Below the pieces are notes generated by a model. The model had not been told where the DNA came from. It saw only the letters and a list, made by a program, of their open reading frames with translations, and made no database searches. Source: Ardenticatenaceae bacterium (GTDB taxonomy: Bacteria; Chloroflexota; Anaerolineae; Promineifilales; Promineifilaceae). Taken from it: DNA of 64,000 bases. Location: the NCBI GenBank assembly GCA_020634495.1, contig JACKBR010000022.1, forward strand, positions 1 through 64,000. The letters run 5' to 3'. Every line of letters starts with the position of its first letter. Within the stretch, counting starts at the first letter, position 1. Below, piece by piece: positions 42,044 to 50,292 of this stretch. Both the position numbers and the translations under genes were made by a program.

Positions 42044-42571
42044 ATGCCAACTCCCTCCGCCCCTGAATCTGTAAAATTTTGCAGCCGCTGCGCCTCGCCG
42101 ATGGAAACGCGGCCCGTAGGCGACAAGCTGCGCCGGGTTTGCCCCAGCTGCGGCTTTATTCACTTCACCGACCCGAAGGTGGGTGTGGGTGTGTTTGTGG
42201 TACACGAGGGCAAAATCTTGCTGGTGCGCCGCACGATGCACCCAGAAATTGGTAAGTGGAGCATTCCGGCGGGCTTTTTAGACGCGGGCGAGAATCCAGA
42301 GGAAACGGCCGTGCGCGAAGCCCTGGAAGAAACCAACCTGCACGTCGCCATTGAGGAATTGGTGGGCGTGTTCCACAATCCACCAGCCCAGGGCGGCGCG
42401 TCCATCTTCATTATGTACCAGGCCCGCCTGCTGGGCGGCACGCTGCAAGCGGGCGACGATGCCGATGCGGCTGCCTTTTTTGCCCCGGACAACCTGCCCG
42501 AAATTGCCTTTGCCTCCACCCTGGCTGCCATCGAGCAGCTCAAAGCCAAGATTACGCAAAAACAATCTTAG
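42044..42571 (+). CDS. NUDIX hydrolase with N-terminal zinc ribbon
   Basis: A 175-residue pyrophosphohydrolase. An N-terminal zinc ribbon (FCSRCASPM and RVCPSCGFIHF) is like that of NudC and Nudix_N_2 proteins. The NUDIX box is G-FLDAGENPEETAVREALEETNL, with the REALEE core and metal-binding glutamates intact. The likely substrates are nucleoside diphosphate derivatives such as ADP-ribose or NADH. Upstream in-frame codons would run into the anti-sigma gene and the hairpin, so 42044 is preferred. Confidence 0.88.
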   Translation: MPTPSAPESVKFCSRCASPMETRPVGDKLRRVCPSCGFIHFTDPKVGVGVFVVHEGKILLVRRTMHPEIGKWSIPAGFLDAGENPEETAVREALEETNLHVAIEELVGVFHNPPAQGGASIFIMYQARLLGGTLQAGDDADAAAFFAPDNLPEIAFASTLAAIEQLKAKITQKQS

Positions 42572-42576
42572 TCGGT

Positions 42577-42627
42577 GGAGTGGGCATCCTCAGATGCCCG
42601 CCGTTCGCATCCGAGGATGCTCACTCC
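42577..42627. repeat. Hairpin GGAGTGGGCATCCTC / GAGGATGCTCACTCC
   Basis: 15-base arms with one mismatch lie at 42577-42591 and 42613-42627, directly after the NUDIX gene and 15 bases before the mutL -10 box. Fragments recur at 38321 and 63713. Confidence 0.75.
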
Positions 42628-42641
42628 TCACGGAACCCCTG

Positions 42642-42650
42642 TGGTACAAT
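42642..42650 (+). promoter_or_regulatory. mutL promoter, possibly leaderless
   Basis: TGGTACAAT is an extended -10 (TACAAT at 42645-42650). It ends 7 bases before the mutL ATG, which places the expected start site at or next to the A of ATG. No ribosome-binding site is visible. Confidence 0.55.
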
Positions 42651-42657
42651 TGTTTGC

Positions 42658-44472
42658 ATGAAGATTCATCGTTTGTCGGAACAGCTTGCCTCTCAAATTG
42701 CCGCCGGAGAAGTGGTGGAACGGCCGTCTTCGGTTGTCAAAGAGCTGGTGGAAAACGCCATCGACGCCGGAGCCACCACCATCAACATCGATGTGCGCCA
42801 GGGCGGGCGGGAGAGCATCCAGATTGCCGACAACGGCCAGGGCATTGCTGCTGATGAAGTGGAAACTGCCTTTTTGCGCCACGCCACCTCCAAGCTGCAA
42901 ACCATTGACGATTTGAACGCCATCCGCACCCTGGGCTTTCGCGGTGAGGCGCTGGCGGCTATTTCTGCCGTAAGCCAGGTGACGATTGTCTCTCGCGAGG
43001 TGGGGGCAGCGGCAGGCACGCGGCTGGTGCTGCACGCGGGCGTGGTGGAAAATCGGGAGACGGTTGGCGCGCCGCAGGGCACGGTCATCGCTGTGGAAAA
43101 TCTGTTTTACAACGTGCCCGCCCGCCTAAAATTTTTGAAAACGGCCGCTACCGAAAAACGGCTCATCGATGAATTTGTTACCCGCTATGCCCTGGCTTAC
43201 CCACACATTCGCTTTCGCCTGACGCACAACGGCCGTATCACCTTCCAAAGCAGCGGCAGCGGCCAGGTACGCGATGTGCTGCTGGCGATTTATGGGCCGG
43301 AAATTGCCAGACAATTACTGGAGATTGGAGATTGGAGATTGGAGACTGAGAGCGAGAAAAACAGTCTCCAGTCTCCAGTCTCCAGTTCACGCGCCCACAT
43401 TGAGGTTACGGGCTTTGTCGGCCCACCCGGCGTCCATTTTGCCAACCGGGGGCAGATTACTTTGTTTGTGAACGGCCGTTGGGTGAAAGATACCCAGCTC
43501 ACCTACGCCGTCATCCAGGCGTACCACACGCTGCTGCCCTCAGGCCGGTATCCACTCGGACTCATTTTTATGCAGCTCCCACCGGAAGATGTGGACGTGA
43601 ACGTGCATCCCACCAAAACCGAAGTGCGCTTCCGCCAGGGCAAAGCGCCGTTTGGCACGGTGCAGCGGGCGGTGCGCCAAACCCTGGTGGCCGATGCCCC
43701 CACGCGGCAAATGTCGGCCTGGGCGCTGGGCAGCAATGAGCCGGGCAGTTCGCCTGGCTGGATGGGTGCGCTTGACCCCCATGCGTTTGTTTCTGGCGGT
43801 GGGGAGCAGGCGGATTTAGCTCTGACCTGGCTGGATGATGTGGATTCGTCAGATGAGAACGGGGAAGCAGCGACGATCTCGGCACCGTCAGAGAGCAGCT
43901 CTCCGCTGCCAATTATGCGGGTGGTGGGGCAAGTGGGGGCGTCTTACATCATTACCGAGGGGCCAGAAGGGTTGTTTTTGATTGACCAGGAGGCGGCGCA
44001 CCAGCGGGTGCTGCACGAGCAGCTGCAAGCGGAGTGGGCCGAAGACAGGGTAACGGTGCAAACGCTTTCGACGGGAACGGCCGTAACCCTTTCTGAACCA
44101 CAGGCAAAACTGCTGGCGCAATATCAAGACGTCGTGGCCCGGGTGGGTTTGCATTTTGAAGCGTTTGGCCCCAACACCTTCATGGTGCGGGCCGTGCCCA
44201 AAATTGCCGCTAGCTGTGATCCGGCCAGGCTGCTGGTGGCTGTGGTGACAGTGTTGGAGCAAAGCAAAGGGGTGGTTGAGGAGGCGGGGCTGGTAACGGC
44301 CGTTTGCCAAACCATCTCGCTGCGGGCGGGCCAATCGCTGACCCAGGCGCAAATGCAGCAGCTCATCCACAACCTGGAAAAATGCGCCGATCCCTTCACC
44401 GATCCGCAGGGGAAGCCAACCTTTATTTACCTCTCTGTTGCCCAATTGGCCCGTGAATTCGGCCGTATTTAA
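42658..44472 (+). CDS. mutL: DNA mismatch repair protein MutL with altered endonuclease motif
   Basis: A 604-residue mismatch repair ATPase and matchmaker. The GHKL ATPase has all motifs (VVKELVENAIDAGAT, IQIADNGQGI, LGFRGEALAAISAV), and the transducer domain ends near residue 340 (DVNVHPTKTEVRF). The C-terminal domain has DQEAAHQRVLHE at 443-454, where the endonuclease consensus DQHAxxExxxxE needs His at the third and Glu at the seventh position. The later CPHG motif reads DPQG. Metal-dependent nicking is therefore doubtful. Residues about 220-243 are encoded by a GGAGATTG repeat inserted in frame in the transducer domain. The start at 42658 fits the family N terminus. Confidence 0.93.
   Translation: MKIHRLSEQLASQIAAGEVVERPSSVVKELVENAIDAGATTINIDVRQGGRESIQIADNGQGIAADEVETAFLRHATSKLQTIDDLNAIRTLGFRGEALAAISAVSQVTIVSREVGAAAGTRLVLHAGVVENRETVGAPQGTVIAVENLFYNVPARLKFLKTAATEKRLIDEFVTRYALAYPHIRFRLTHNGRITFQSSGSGQVRDVLLAIYGPEIARQLLEIGDWRLETESEKNSLQSPVSSSRAHIEVTGFVGPPGVHFANRGQITLFVNGRWVKDTQLTYAVIQAYHTLLPSGRYPLGLIFMQLPPEDVDVNVHPTKTEVRFRQGKAPFGTVQRAVRQTLVADAPTRQMSAWALGSNEPGSSPGWMGALDPHAFVSGGGEQADLALTWLDDVDSSDENGEAATISAPSESSSPLPIMRVVGQVGASYIITEGPEGLFLIDQEAAHQRVLHEQLQAEWAEDRVTVQTLSTGTAVTLSEPQAKLLAQYQDVVARVGLHFEAFGPNTFMVRAVPKIAASCDPARLLVAVVTVLEQSKGVVEEAGLVTAVCQTISLRAGQSLTQAQMQQLIHNLEKCADPFTDPQGKPTFIYLSVAQLAREFGRI
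43316..43390. repeat. GGAGATTG hairpin repeat inserted in mutL
   Basis: GGAGATTGGAGATTGGAGAT units face CAGTCTCCAGTCTCCAGTCT units across a short spacer. The same family is intergenic at 23262-23341. Here it is read in frame as about 23 extra MutL residues (GDWRLETESEKNSLQSPVSS). Confidence 0.85.
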
Positions 44473-44568
44473 ACTTTAACTCTGTATTGTTCATAACATC
44501 CGACAAACAAAAACATATGTGCTAAACTTGAGCCAGATTCAGACTATCTAGGACAAGGGAAAACACCA

Positions 44569-45555
44569 ATGGAATATGGTTTATTTGGTCAATCTAAAAC
44601 AATAGCATCGGAATTTAAAACCGATGAAGATGTAGTTGTTTTTTATGGAGATGTCAACGATTTTGTTGAATCGTTGCCTGCTGACTCTGTCAAACTTATC
44701 ATTACTTCTCCGCCTTATAACTTGGGAAAGGAATATGAAGATCAAGTTTCAATTGAAAAGTATTTGGCTTTACAGGAAGAAATTATTCATAAGCTGTATC
44801 GTGTGCTTCATCCCCAAGGAAGTTTGTGTTGGCAAGTCGGCAATTATGTAAACAAAGGCGAAGTTTATCCTCTAGATATTTATTATTATCCAATTTTCAA
44901 AAAACAAGGGTATCGTCTACGTAATAGACTAATCTGGCATTTTGGTCATGGATTACATACCACGAAGCGATTTTCAGGTAGATATGAAACATTGCTCTGG
45001 TTTACAAAGTCTGATGGCTACACATTTAACCTTGATCCAGTACGTGTGCCATCAAAATACCCTGGGAAACGACATTATAAAGGCCCGAATAAGGGAAAAC
45101 CCTCTGGAAATCCCAAAGGAAAAAACCCATCAGATGTCTGGCAAAAAATTTGTGAAGAATGGGAAGAAGGTTTTTGGGATATACCAAATGTCAAATCAAA
45201 TCATCCGGAAAAGACAGAACATCCCTGCCAGTTTCCTATTGAACTGGTAGAGAGATGTGTCCTTGCTCTGACAAATGAGGGGGATACCGTTTTTGATCCT
45301 TTTGCTGGTGTTGGTTCTGCATTAATTGCAGCCCTTAAGCATGGTCGGAAAGCCCTTGGAAGTGAACAAGAGGAGAAGTATGTTCAAATCACTCATGAAC
45401 GGATTCAATCGCTATTTAATGGGACTTTGAAAATTCGACCCCTGGGAAAACCTGTATTTAAGCCCACAGGTAAAGAGAAAATTTCCAAAAGGCCCCCGGA
45501 ATGGAGTAAGGCAGAGCAACCAAGGCTGCTAGAAAAGCGAGAAGAATACGAATGA
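44569..45555 (+). CDS. Type II DNA methyltransferase, beta class
   Basis: A 328-residue N4-cytosine or N6-adenine methyltransferase that protects the sites of the adjacent nuclease. The catalytic motif IV TSPPYN is at 46-51 and the SAM motif FDPFAGVGS at 242-250, the beta-class order. A basic Lys/Gly/Pro segment (about 165-187) may be part of target recognition. The last 4 bases overlap the nuclease start. The two genes are AT-rich, have no ACGGCCGT, and sit between mutL and an MgtC-like gene. Methyltransferases linked to BglII-type nucleases are often N4-cytosine enzymes; the base cannot be fixed from sequence. Confidence 0.9.
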   Translation: MEYGLFGQSKTIASEFKTDEDVVVFYGDVNDFVESLPADSVKLIITSPPYNLGKEYEDQVSIEKYLALQEEIIHKLYRVLHPQGSLCWQVGNYVNKGEVYPLDIYYYPIFKKQGYRLRNRLIWHFGHGLHTTKRFSGRYETLLWFTKSDGYTFNLDPVRVPSKYPGKRHYKGPNKGKPSGNPKGKNPSDVWQKICEEWEEGFWDIPNVKSNHPEKTEHPCQFPIELVERCVLALTNEGDTVFDPFAGVGSALIAALKHGRKALGSEQEEKYVQITHERIQSLFNGTLKIRPLGKPVFKPTGKEKISKRPPEWSKAEQPRLLEKREEYE

Positions 45556-46127
45556 TTGTTGGCGGCATATATTCTTTCAATCAAGGTAAAGAAGTAGTTG
45601 AGGCCAAGTATGCAAAGGAATTGGCTGAAATTATCGAAGTGATTCAATCTGTTGATGCGGTGACTTATAAGACAAAAATCAGCGAAGAAAAAACGATGCC
45701 CGGTAAGTTATTATTCCGGCCAAGTGGTTTGAACCGTGCTTTTAAAAGTGGTTTTGTGAAAGAAGGGTGGGATGCCAGTATACGTGTGCAGTGCGATTAT
45801 CCTACTGAATTTTACACTTCCGATTATGCACCCCCTTCAGTCACGCAAAATGCTTTTCGGGAGATGGATTTTGTTAAGAATCGGCTCGGTGTAGAGGTTC
45901 AGTTTGGTAAGTATGCCTTTATGGTTTACAACGTTTGCGCCAAGATGACAATATTTCATAATGAGGGTTTTATTGATGCTGGCGTTGAAATTGTGCCTTT
46001 GAAAGAATTGGCATCTGATATGTCTTCTGGCGTTTCTTACTTTGAGCAGTTTGTTTGGGACTTGGAACATCGAGGTGTTTCGGATATTGACATCCCTGTG
46101 TTGATTTTAGGACTAGCTGCTGGTTGA
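45552..46127 (+). CDS. BglII/BstYI-family type II restriction endonuclease
   Basis: A 191-residue nuclease of the BglII/BstYI fold, which cuts GATC-centred palindromes (AGATCT or RGATCY). The active-site pattern D-x8-E-x-Q is present as Asp106, Glu115, Gln117 in MDFVKNRLGVEVQFGKY. Other shared blocks are TKISEEKTMPGKLL and VEIVPLKELASDMSSGVSYFE. The length equals that of BstYI. It overlaps the methyltransferase gene by 4 bases. No controller protein is seen. Exact specificity is not readable. Confidence 0.88.
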   Translation: MIVGGIYSFNQGKEVVEAKYAKELAEIIEVIQSVDAVTYKTKISEEKTMPGKLLFRPSGLNRAFKSGFVKEGWDASIRVQCDYPTEFYTSDYAPPSVTQNAFREMDFVKNRLGVEVQFGKYAFMVYNVCAKMTIFHNEGFIDAGVEIVPLKELASDMSSGVSYFEQFVWDLEHRGVSDIDIPVLILGLAAG

Positions 46128-46171
46128 TTTGGAAGATTTAGGCTTGATCTTTACTACATAGAACAAGACTT

Positions 46172-47434
46172 ATGGATCACACGCTTTTTTACCGCTTTGG
46201 GGTGGCCTTGTTTATTGGTGTTTTGGTGGGGCTTCAGCGCGAAGCGGCGATTGTGGATGAGGCGGAGCGCTCGCGCAAGATGTTTGCCGGGGTGCGCACC
46301 TTTGCGCTGCTGAGTTTAGCTGGCTGTACGGCCGCTTTCGTGGCCGAGGAGTTAGCGCAGCCGTGGGCGTTTATTGGCATCCTGCTGCCGCTAGGGGCAC
46401 TGATTACGGCCGCTTACATCTTGACCGGTTTGCGCGGCAGCGTAGGCATGACAACAGAAGTGGCGGCAGTGATTGTGGTGCTGGCCGGGGCGCTCTGCTT
46501 TTGGGACCAGCTGGCCATCGCCGTGGCGCTGGGCGTGGTAACGACGGCGCTGCTTTCGTTCAAGCTGGAGCTGCACGGCTTTGCGGAACGCCTCACTCGT
46601 GAAGATATTGTGGCCACGCTGAAATTTGCCATTATCACGGCCATCATCCTGCCCGTTTTGCCCAACCAATCATTTGGGCCGCCTCCGTTTGATGTGCTCA
46701 ATCCGTACAAAATTTGGCTAATGGTGGTGCTGATTTCTGGCATTAGCTTTTTGGGCTATGTGCTCATCAAGCTGGTGGGGTCGCGCCAGGGCATAGGGTT
46801 GACGGGTTTACTGGGGGGATTGGTGTCGAGTACGGCCGTTACCCTTAGCTTTTCTCAACGCAGCCAAAAAGAGAATAAGTTGGCCAAACCATTTGCCCTG
46901 GCCATTCTCATTGCCTGGACAATCATGTTTGGCCGGGTGTTGGTGGAAGTGATGGTCACTAATCGGCCGTTGCTGGGCGTGGTGTGGCTGCCAATTACGG
47001 TGGCGGGTCTGGCCGGATTGGTTTATGGCGCGTACCTTTATTTTGCCCCACGCAGCGGGGAAACTGGCGAGGTTGCCGTTTCTAATCCGTTTGAGCTGGG
47101 GCCAGCCATTACCTTTGGCTTGCTGTATGGTGTCATTTTGCTGGTGGCGCGGGCGGCGCAGCTTTATTTTGGCGACACGGGGGTTTATCTTTCCAGCATT
47201 TTGTCTGGCCTGGCGGATGTGGATGCCATCACGCTGTCGATGGCGGAGTTGAGCAGCAGCGGCAATTTGGAGCTGGCGACGGCGGCGCGGGCCATTGTGC
47301 TGGCCACGATGTCCAACACGGTGGTGAAGGGGGGGATTGTGCTTAGCAGCGGCTCGGCGGCACTGCGGCGGGCGCTGCTGCCCGGCTTTTTGCTTATTTT
47401 GGTGACGGGCACTGTGCTGGCGCTGCTTATTTAA
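46172..47434 (+). CDS. MgtC/SapB-DUF4010 membrane protein
   Basis: A 420-residue membrane protein with about 12 helices. The N-terminal 140 residues are an MgtC/SapB domain (GVALFIGVLVGLQREA, RKMFAGVRTFALLSLAG, GLRGSVGMTTEVAAVIV). The rest is DUF4010 (GLLGGLVSSTAVTLSFSQRS; LSSILSGLADVDAITLSMAEL). The function is unproven; MgtC relatives act in magnesium and membrane-potential homeostasis. Its end overlaps the convergent ygfZ gene by 8 bases. Confidence 0.88.
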   Translation: MDHTLFYRFGVALFIGVLVGLQREAAIVDEAERSRKMFAGVRTFALLSLAGCTAAFVAEELAQPWAFIGILLPLGALITAAYILTGLRGSVGMTTEVAAVIVVLAGALCFWDQLAIAVALGVVTTALLSFKLELHGFAERLTREDIVATLKFAIITAIILPVLPNQSFGPPPFDVLNPYKIWLMVVLISGISFLGYVLIKLVGSRQGIGLTGLLGGLVSSTAVTLSFSQRSQKENKLAKPFALAILIAWTIMFGRVLVEVMVTNRPLLGVVWLPITVAGLAGLVYGAYLYFAPRSGETGEVAVSNPFELGPAITFGLLYGVILLVARAAQLYFGDTGVYLSSILSGLADVDAITLSMAELSSSGNLELATAARAIVLATMSNTVVKGGIVLSSGSAALRRALLPGFLLILVTGTVLALLI

Positions 47435-48377
47435 TGTGAACGGCCGTATCTCCCACCAGCAGCTCATTCCCAGCATCCAGAACGGCCGTTTTTACATAGC
47501 CTAATCCAATGGTGCCGTGCGGGCCAACGGCCGTTGAGGTAATGGTTCCCGCGTTTTTGCCGCCAGCGTGCAGCGTGCTGCCAGCTTCTAGCGGCCCGTT
47601 AGCCGTGAGCTGCACCAGCTTTTTGGCCAGCTTGCCCCGGCTCTCCATGCGGGCAATGATCTCCTGGCCGATGTAGCACCCCTTGTTAAATGAGACATCA
47701 TCCCACAAATTGGCCTCCAGCGGAATGTACTCCTGGGCGAGTTCTTGCCCAATGCGGGGCAGACCGGCCTCGATGCGCAAATAATCAAACGCGGCGGCAT
47801 CAGCCACGGTCAGGCCGGTATCTAACAGCCGCTGCCACAGCGCGGCGCGGTCTTTTTCTTCGCCCATGATGAAGTAGCCCTCACCGTGAATGGAATCCGT
47901 ACGGTGCAGGTAGGCGGTGATGTCGCCAAGCTGAGCCTGTCGCCAATGGTGCAGCGGCAGCGCTTCGTCTGGGAAGCCCGCTTCCACTGCTTTTTGCCGC
48001 GCCTGGGGGCCGTAAACGCCAAAAATCACCGTCTCCTTGCTGATGTCCTGAATGTGAAAATCATCCTGGAAGAAAACGAAGCGCATGAGGTAGCGGGCGA
48101 TATTGTCGCTGTTGTTTTCGCTGGTGAGGGCATACACTTTGTTATCGGTGGCGTACAAAATCAGGCGGTCAATGATGCGCCCAATGTCGGTGGTGAGAAT
48201 GGTGGCGGTGCCTTCTCCCGTGGGCATGGTGAGCACTTTTTGGGTAGACATGCGGTTGAGTAGGTCAAAACGGGTCTCGCCGCTAAAAATAAGCACGCCC
48301 AGGTCGCTGCGGTCGGTGAGTACGGCCGTTTCCCGTGCTGCTCGATAAATATTTGGGTCAATTTGTGATGTTGTCAT
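47427..48377 (-). CDS. ygfZ: Folate-binding YgfZ/GcvT-like protein
   Basis: A 316-residue tetrahydrofolate-binding protein that helps maintain certain iron-sulfur enzymes. The signature K-G-C-Y-x-G-Q-E is present as KGCYIGQEIIARMESRGK, with the conserved Cys. The N-terminal GcvT-like part has FSGETRFDLLNRMST and TTDIGRIIDRL. GAAGG lies 9 bases before the ATG at 48377; an ATG three codons upstream is less well placed. It overlaps the DinB-like gene upstream and converges on the MgtC-like gene. Confidence 0.92.
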   Translation of the reverse strand: MTTSQIDPNIYRAARETAVLTDRSDLGVLIFSGETRFDLLNRMSTQKVLTMPTGEGTATILTTDIGRIIDRLILYATDNKVYALTSENNSDNIARYLMRFVFFQDDFHIQDISKETVIFGVYGPQARQKAVEAGFPDEALPLHHWRQAQLGDITAYLHRTDSIHGEGYFIMGEEKDRAALWQRLLDTGLTVADAAAFDYLRIEAGLPRIGQELAQEYIPLEANLWDDVSFNKGCYIGQEIIARMESRGKLAKKLVQLTANGPLEAGSTLHAGGKNAGTITSTAVGPHGTIGLGYVKTAVLDAGNELLVGDTAVHIK

Positions 48378-48912
48378 CCGGTTCATCCTTCAGCCTAAGC
48401 GAAATCATCATGTCGTCGGCGGGAGCCTGCCATTGGCGGGCCAGCAGCTGCACCAGAGGCAGGTAGCGCAGCTCGTGGTCGATGGTAAGCTGGGTAATTA
48501 ATTCTGCCAGGGAACGGTTTTTCAACCAGGGAAAATGCCCTTTTTTGCTGAGCTGCTTTTCAGTGAATTCTTCCAGCCATTCTTCCACCTGCACCCGCAC
48601 CTGGGGCAAATCGTCAAAAATGCGATCCAGATCACGCCCTTTGTTTTCTTCGTAGCGCAGACGGCCGTATTCTTCAGCATTGGCCAGCGCTGCCAGCAGC
48701 CGGGCCGGCTTTTTGCCCTGCGAAATTTGCATCAACCCCGTCACCAGCTCCGATTCCCAGGCCGTTTGCTGCACCAAGAAATCTGCCACCGACCAATCGC
48801 CAATGCTGTTTGGGGCCAGCAGCGCCTCATCTGGTAACTCATCCAGCGCCACCAGCAGCCGCTCACGCGAGCTGTCCAGGGCGTCTAATAATTGCTCAAT
48901 CACTGAACTCAT
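48358..48912 (-). CDS. DinB-like (ClbS/DfsB type) protein
   Basis: A 184-residue four-helix protein. LLDALDSSRERLLVALDEL and IGDWSVADFLVQQTAWE match the ClbS/DfsB branch of the DinB-like superfamily, and a late HELRYLP helix holds a possible metal His. Relatives include thiol transferases and the colibactin self-protection hydrolase ClbS; the role here is unknown. Its end overlaps the ygfZ start, so they form an operon. Confidence 0.75.
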   Translation of the reverse strand: MSSVIEQLLDALDSSRERLLVALDELPDEALLAPNSIGDWSVADFLVQQTAWESELVTGLMQISQGKKPARLLAALANAEEYGRLRYEENKGRDLDRIFDDLPQVRVQVEEWLEEFTEKQLSKKGHFPWLKNRSLAELITQLTIDHELRYLPLVQLLARQWQAPADDMMISLRLKDEPDDNITN

Positions 48913-49320
48913 CGGTTGTTATCTCCATAAACAAAAAGCGGTACATCTGGCATTTTAACATGGGGCAGCAGGTTCGGGTATGGTTTCTCATCCAGAGGCT
49001 AGCCACCCCACAAGGTTTGGTAAGAAACGGCCGTACCCGTTACCTGTGCGTGACATCCATCACTGTATAAAAGTGATATACCACCATCAAAAACGGCCGT
49101 GTCATCCAGTAAACTAGAGCAACATTTGGCAGACATCGGCAAGGAAAAAGGTTAACAGTTGCTTGCCAGCGTCTCCAAGAAGGCCCCAATTCTGTGAAAC
49201 AGTTAAGGGCGATCTATAAAAAATATCAAATAACTGTCCAATTAAACCCGATATCAGTATAATGAGACGCAGCTGAACGATGATCCAACACGCAAAAAAG
49301 CAATATTGGACAAAAGAAAG
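48913..49320. other. Intergenic region before the cytochrome c maturation operon
   Basis: There is no believable gene. Two ACGGCCGT octamers (near 49026 and 49093) are present. ATCACT and AGTGAT around a TATAAA at about 49056-49074 make a small inverted repeat. TATAAT at 49258-49263 is the best -10 for the downstream DUF2007-ccm genes, with a leader of about 50 bases; no clear -35. Confidence 0.55.
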
Positions 49321-49641
49321 ATGAGTGACAAAAGCGAAACGGCCGTTTCCTTGCCTTCTGGCAAAAAAGGTAGCCAATACCACGAAGTTAAATGGGAAGT
49401 TGTGGCCCAAATGCCGGGCCTGACACCTGCCACCATTGTAGCTGGCCGCCTAAAAGCAGAAGGGGTGCCCGTGCGCGTTTGGCAAGAAGGAGCCGGGCAG
49501 GCATTGGGTCTAACGGTTGGCTTGTTGGGCACTGGCTATGTGGCCGTGCCAGAAGAATATAAAGACCAGGCGCTGACAATTCTAGAAACAGACTATGAAG
49601 ATGACGCAGCGGATTGGGACGACGAAGAAAGTGTGAACTAA
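49321..49641 (+). CDS. DUF2007-domain protein
   Basis: A 106-residue cytoplasmic protein. The DUF2007 pattern (putative signal-transducing domain) shows as VAQMPGLTPATIVAGRLKAEGVPVRVWQEGAG, followed by VAVPEEYKDQALTIL. An acidic tail ends the protein. No enzyme activity is known. The start at 49321 has GAAAG upstream. It lies 38 bases before ccmE, so it is probably part of that transcript. Confidence 0.8.
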   Translation: MSDKSETAVSLPSGKKGSQYHEVKWEVVAQMPGLTPATIVAGRLKAEGVPVRVWQEGAGQALGLTVGLLGTGYVAVPEEYKDQALTILETDYEDDAADWDDEESVN

Positions 49642-49679
49642 AACGATTCAGAAAATCCTGAACGAAGGAGCATCAAGAT

Positions 49680-50192
49680 ATGGCAGATACAACATGGACA
49701 AACACAGGCGAAGAGGCTCTTTTTCCCGCCAAAAATAACCGGATGAAGTTTGTAATAGGCGGTGTCTTGTTGGTAGCCGCTATTGCGTATCTGGTTGTTA
49801 ACGCAATGAGTGGCAATACCCAACTGTATAAAACGGTTAATGAATTTTATGCCGAGCAGGATCGGCTGGTGGGGCGCGATTTGCGGGTCGCCGGGTTTGT
49901 GTTGGGCGATACCATTGAATTTACGCAAATTGATGCTTCCACATCACGCCTGGAGTTTGATATTGTGGATGACGTGAATAATCCCAGCCAGCGGCTGCAC
50001 GTGATTGCCATGAATGAGCCTAAACCAGACCTGCTGCAACATGAAGCACAGGCTTTGGTGGAAGGCAGCGCGAATGAAAATGGCGAATTTATCTCGAACC
50101 CTGGTGGATTGTTGCTAAAGTGCCCCACTCGTTACGAAGAGTTGGATCCGGCTGACCACCCGGACAACGTTGAAAGAAGTGCGAATAATTAG
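49680..50192 (+). CDS. ccmE: Cytochrome c maturation heme chaperone CcmE, Cys type
   Basis: Carries heme covalently to CcmF on the outer face of the membrane. The 170-residue protein has one N-terminal transmembrane helix (MKFVIGGVLLVAAIAYLVV) and the CcmE beta-barrel (DLRVAGFVLGD, LEFDIVDD). The heme-attachment residue is Cys148 in KCPTRYEE, giving CxxxY instead of the His in HxxxY of E. coli. This is the variant known from archaea and sulfate reducers. GGAG precedes the start. ccmABC genes are not in the window. Confidence 0.9.
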   Translation: MADTTWTNTGEEALFPAKNNRMKFVIGGVLLVAAIAYLVVNAMSGNTQLYKTVNEFYAEQDRLVGRDLRVAGFVLGDTIEFTQIDASTSRLEFDIVDDVNNPSQRLHVIAMNEPKPDLLQHEAQALVEGSANENGEFISNPGGLLLKCPTRYEELDPADHPDNVERSANN

Positions 50193-50292
50193 CTGATTAA
50201 GCCAGATTGATCTGCCAGACGTTCCCGACGTCTGGCTTTGTTTTGTTGTTTTCTGGCTGGCCATTGGCTGGTTCAGATTGAGGAAGAGATAG

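Noticed and set aside
44569..46127. A larger phage-defence island around the restriction-modification genes
   Set aside because: The flanking genes (mutL; MgtC-like) are ordinary and no other defence family is present, so only a lone type II system is supported.
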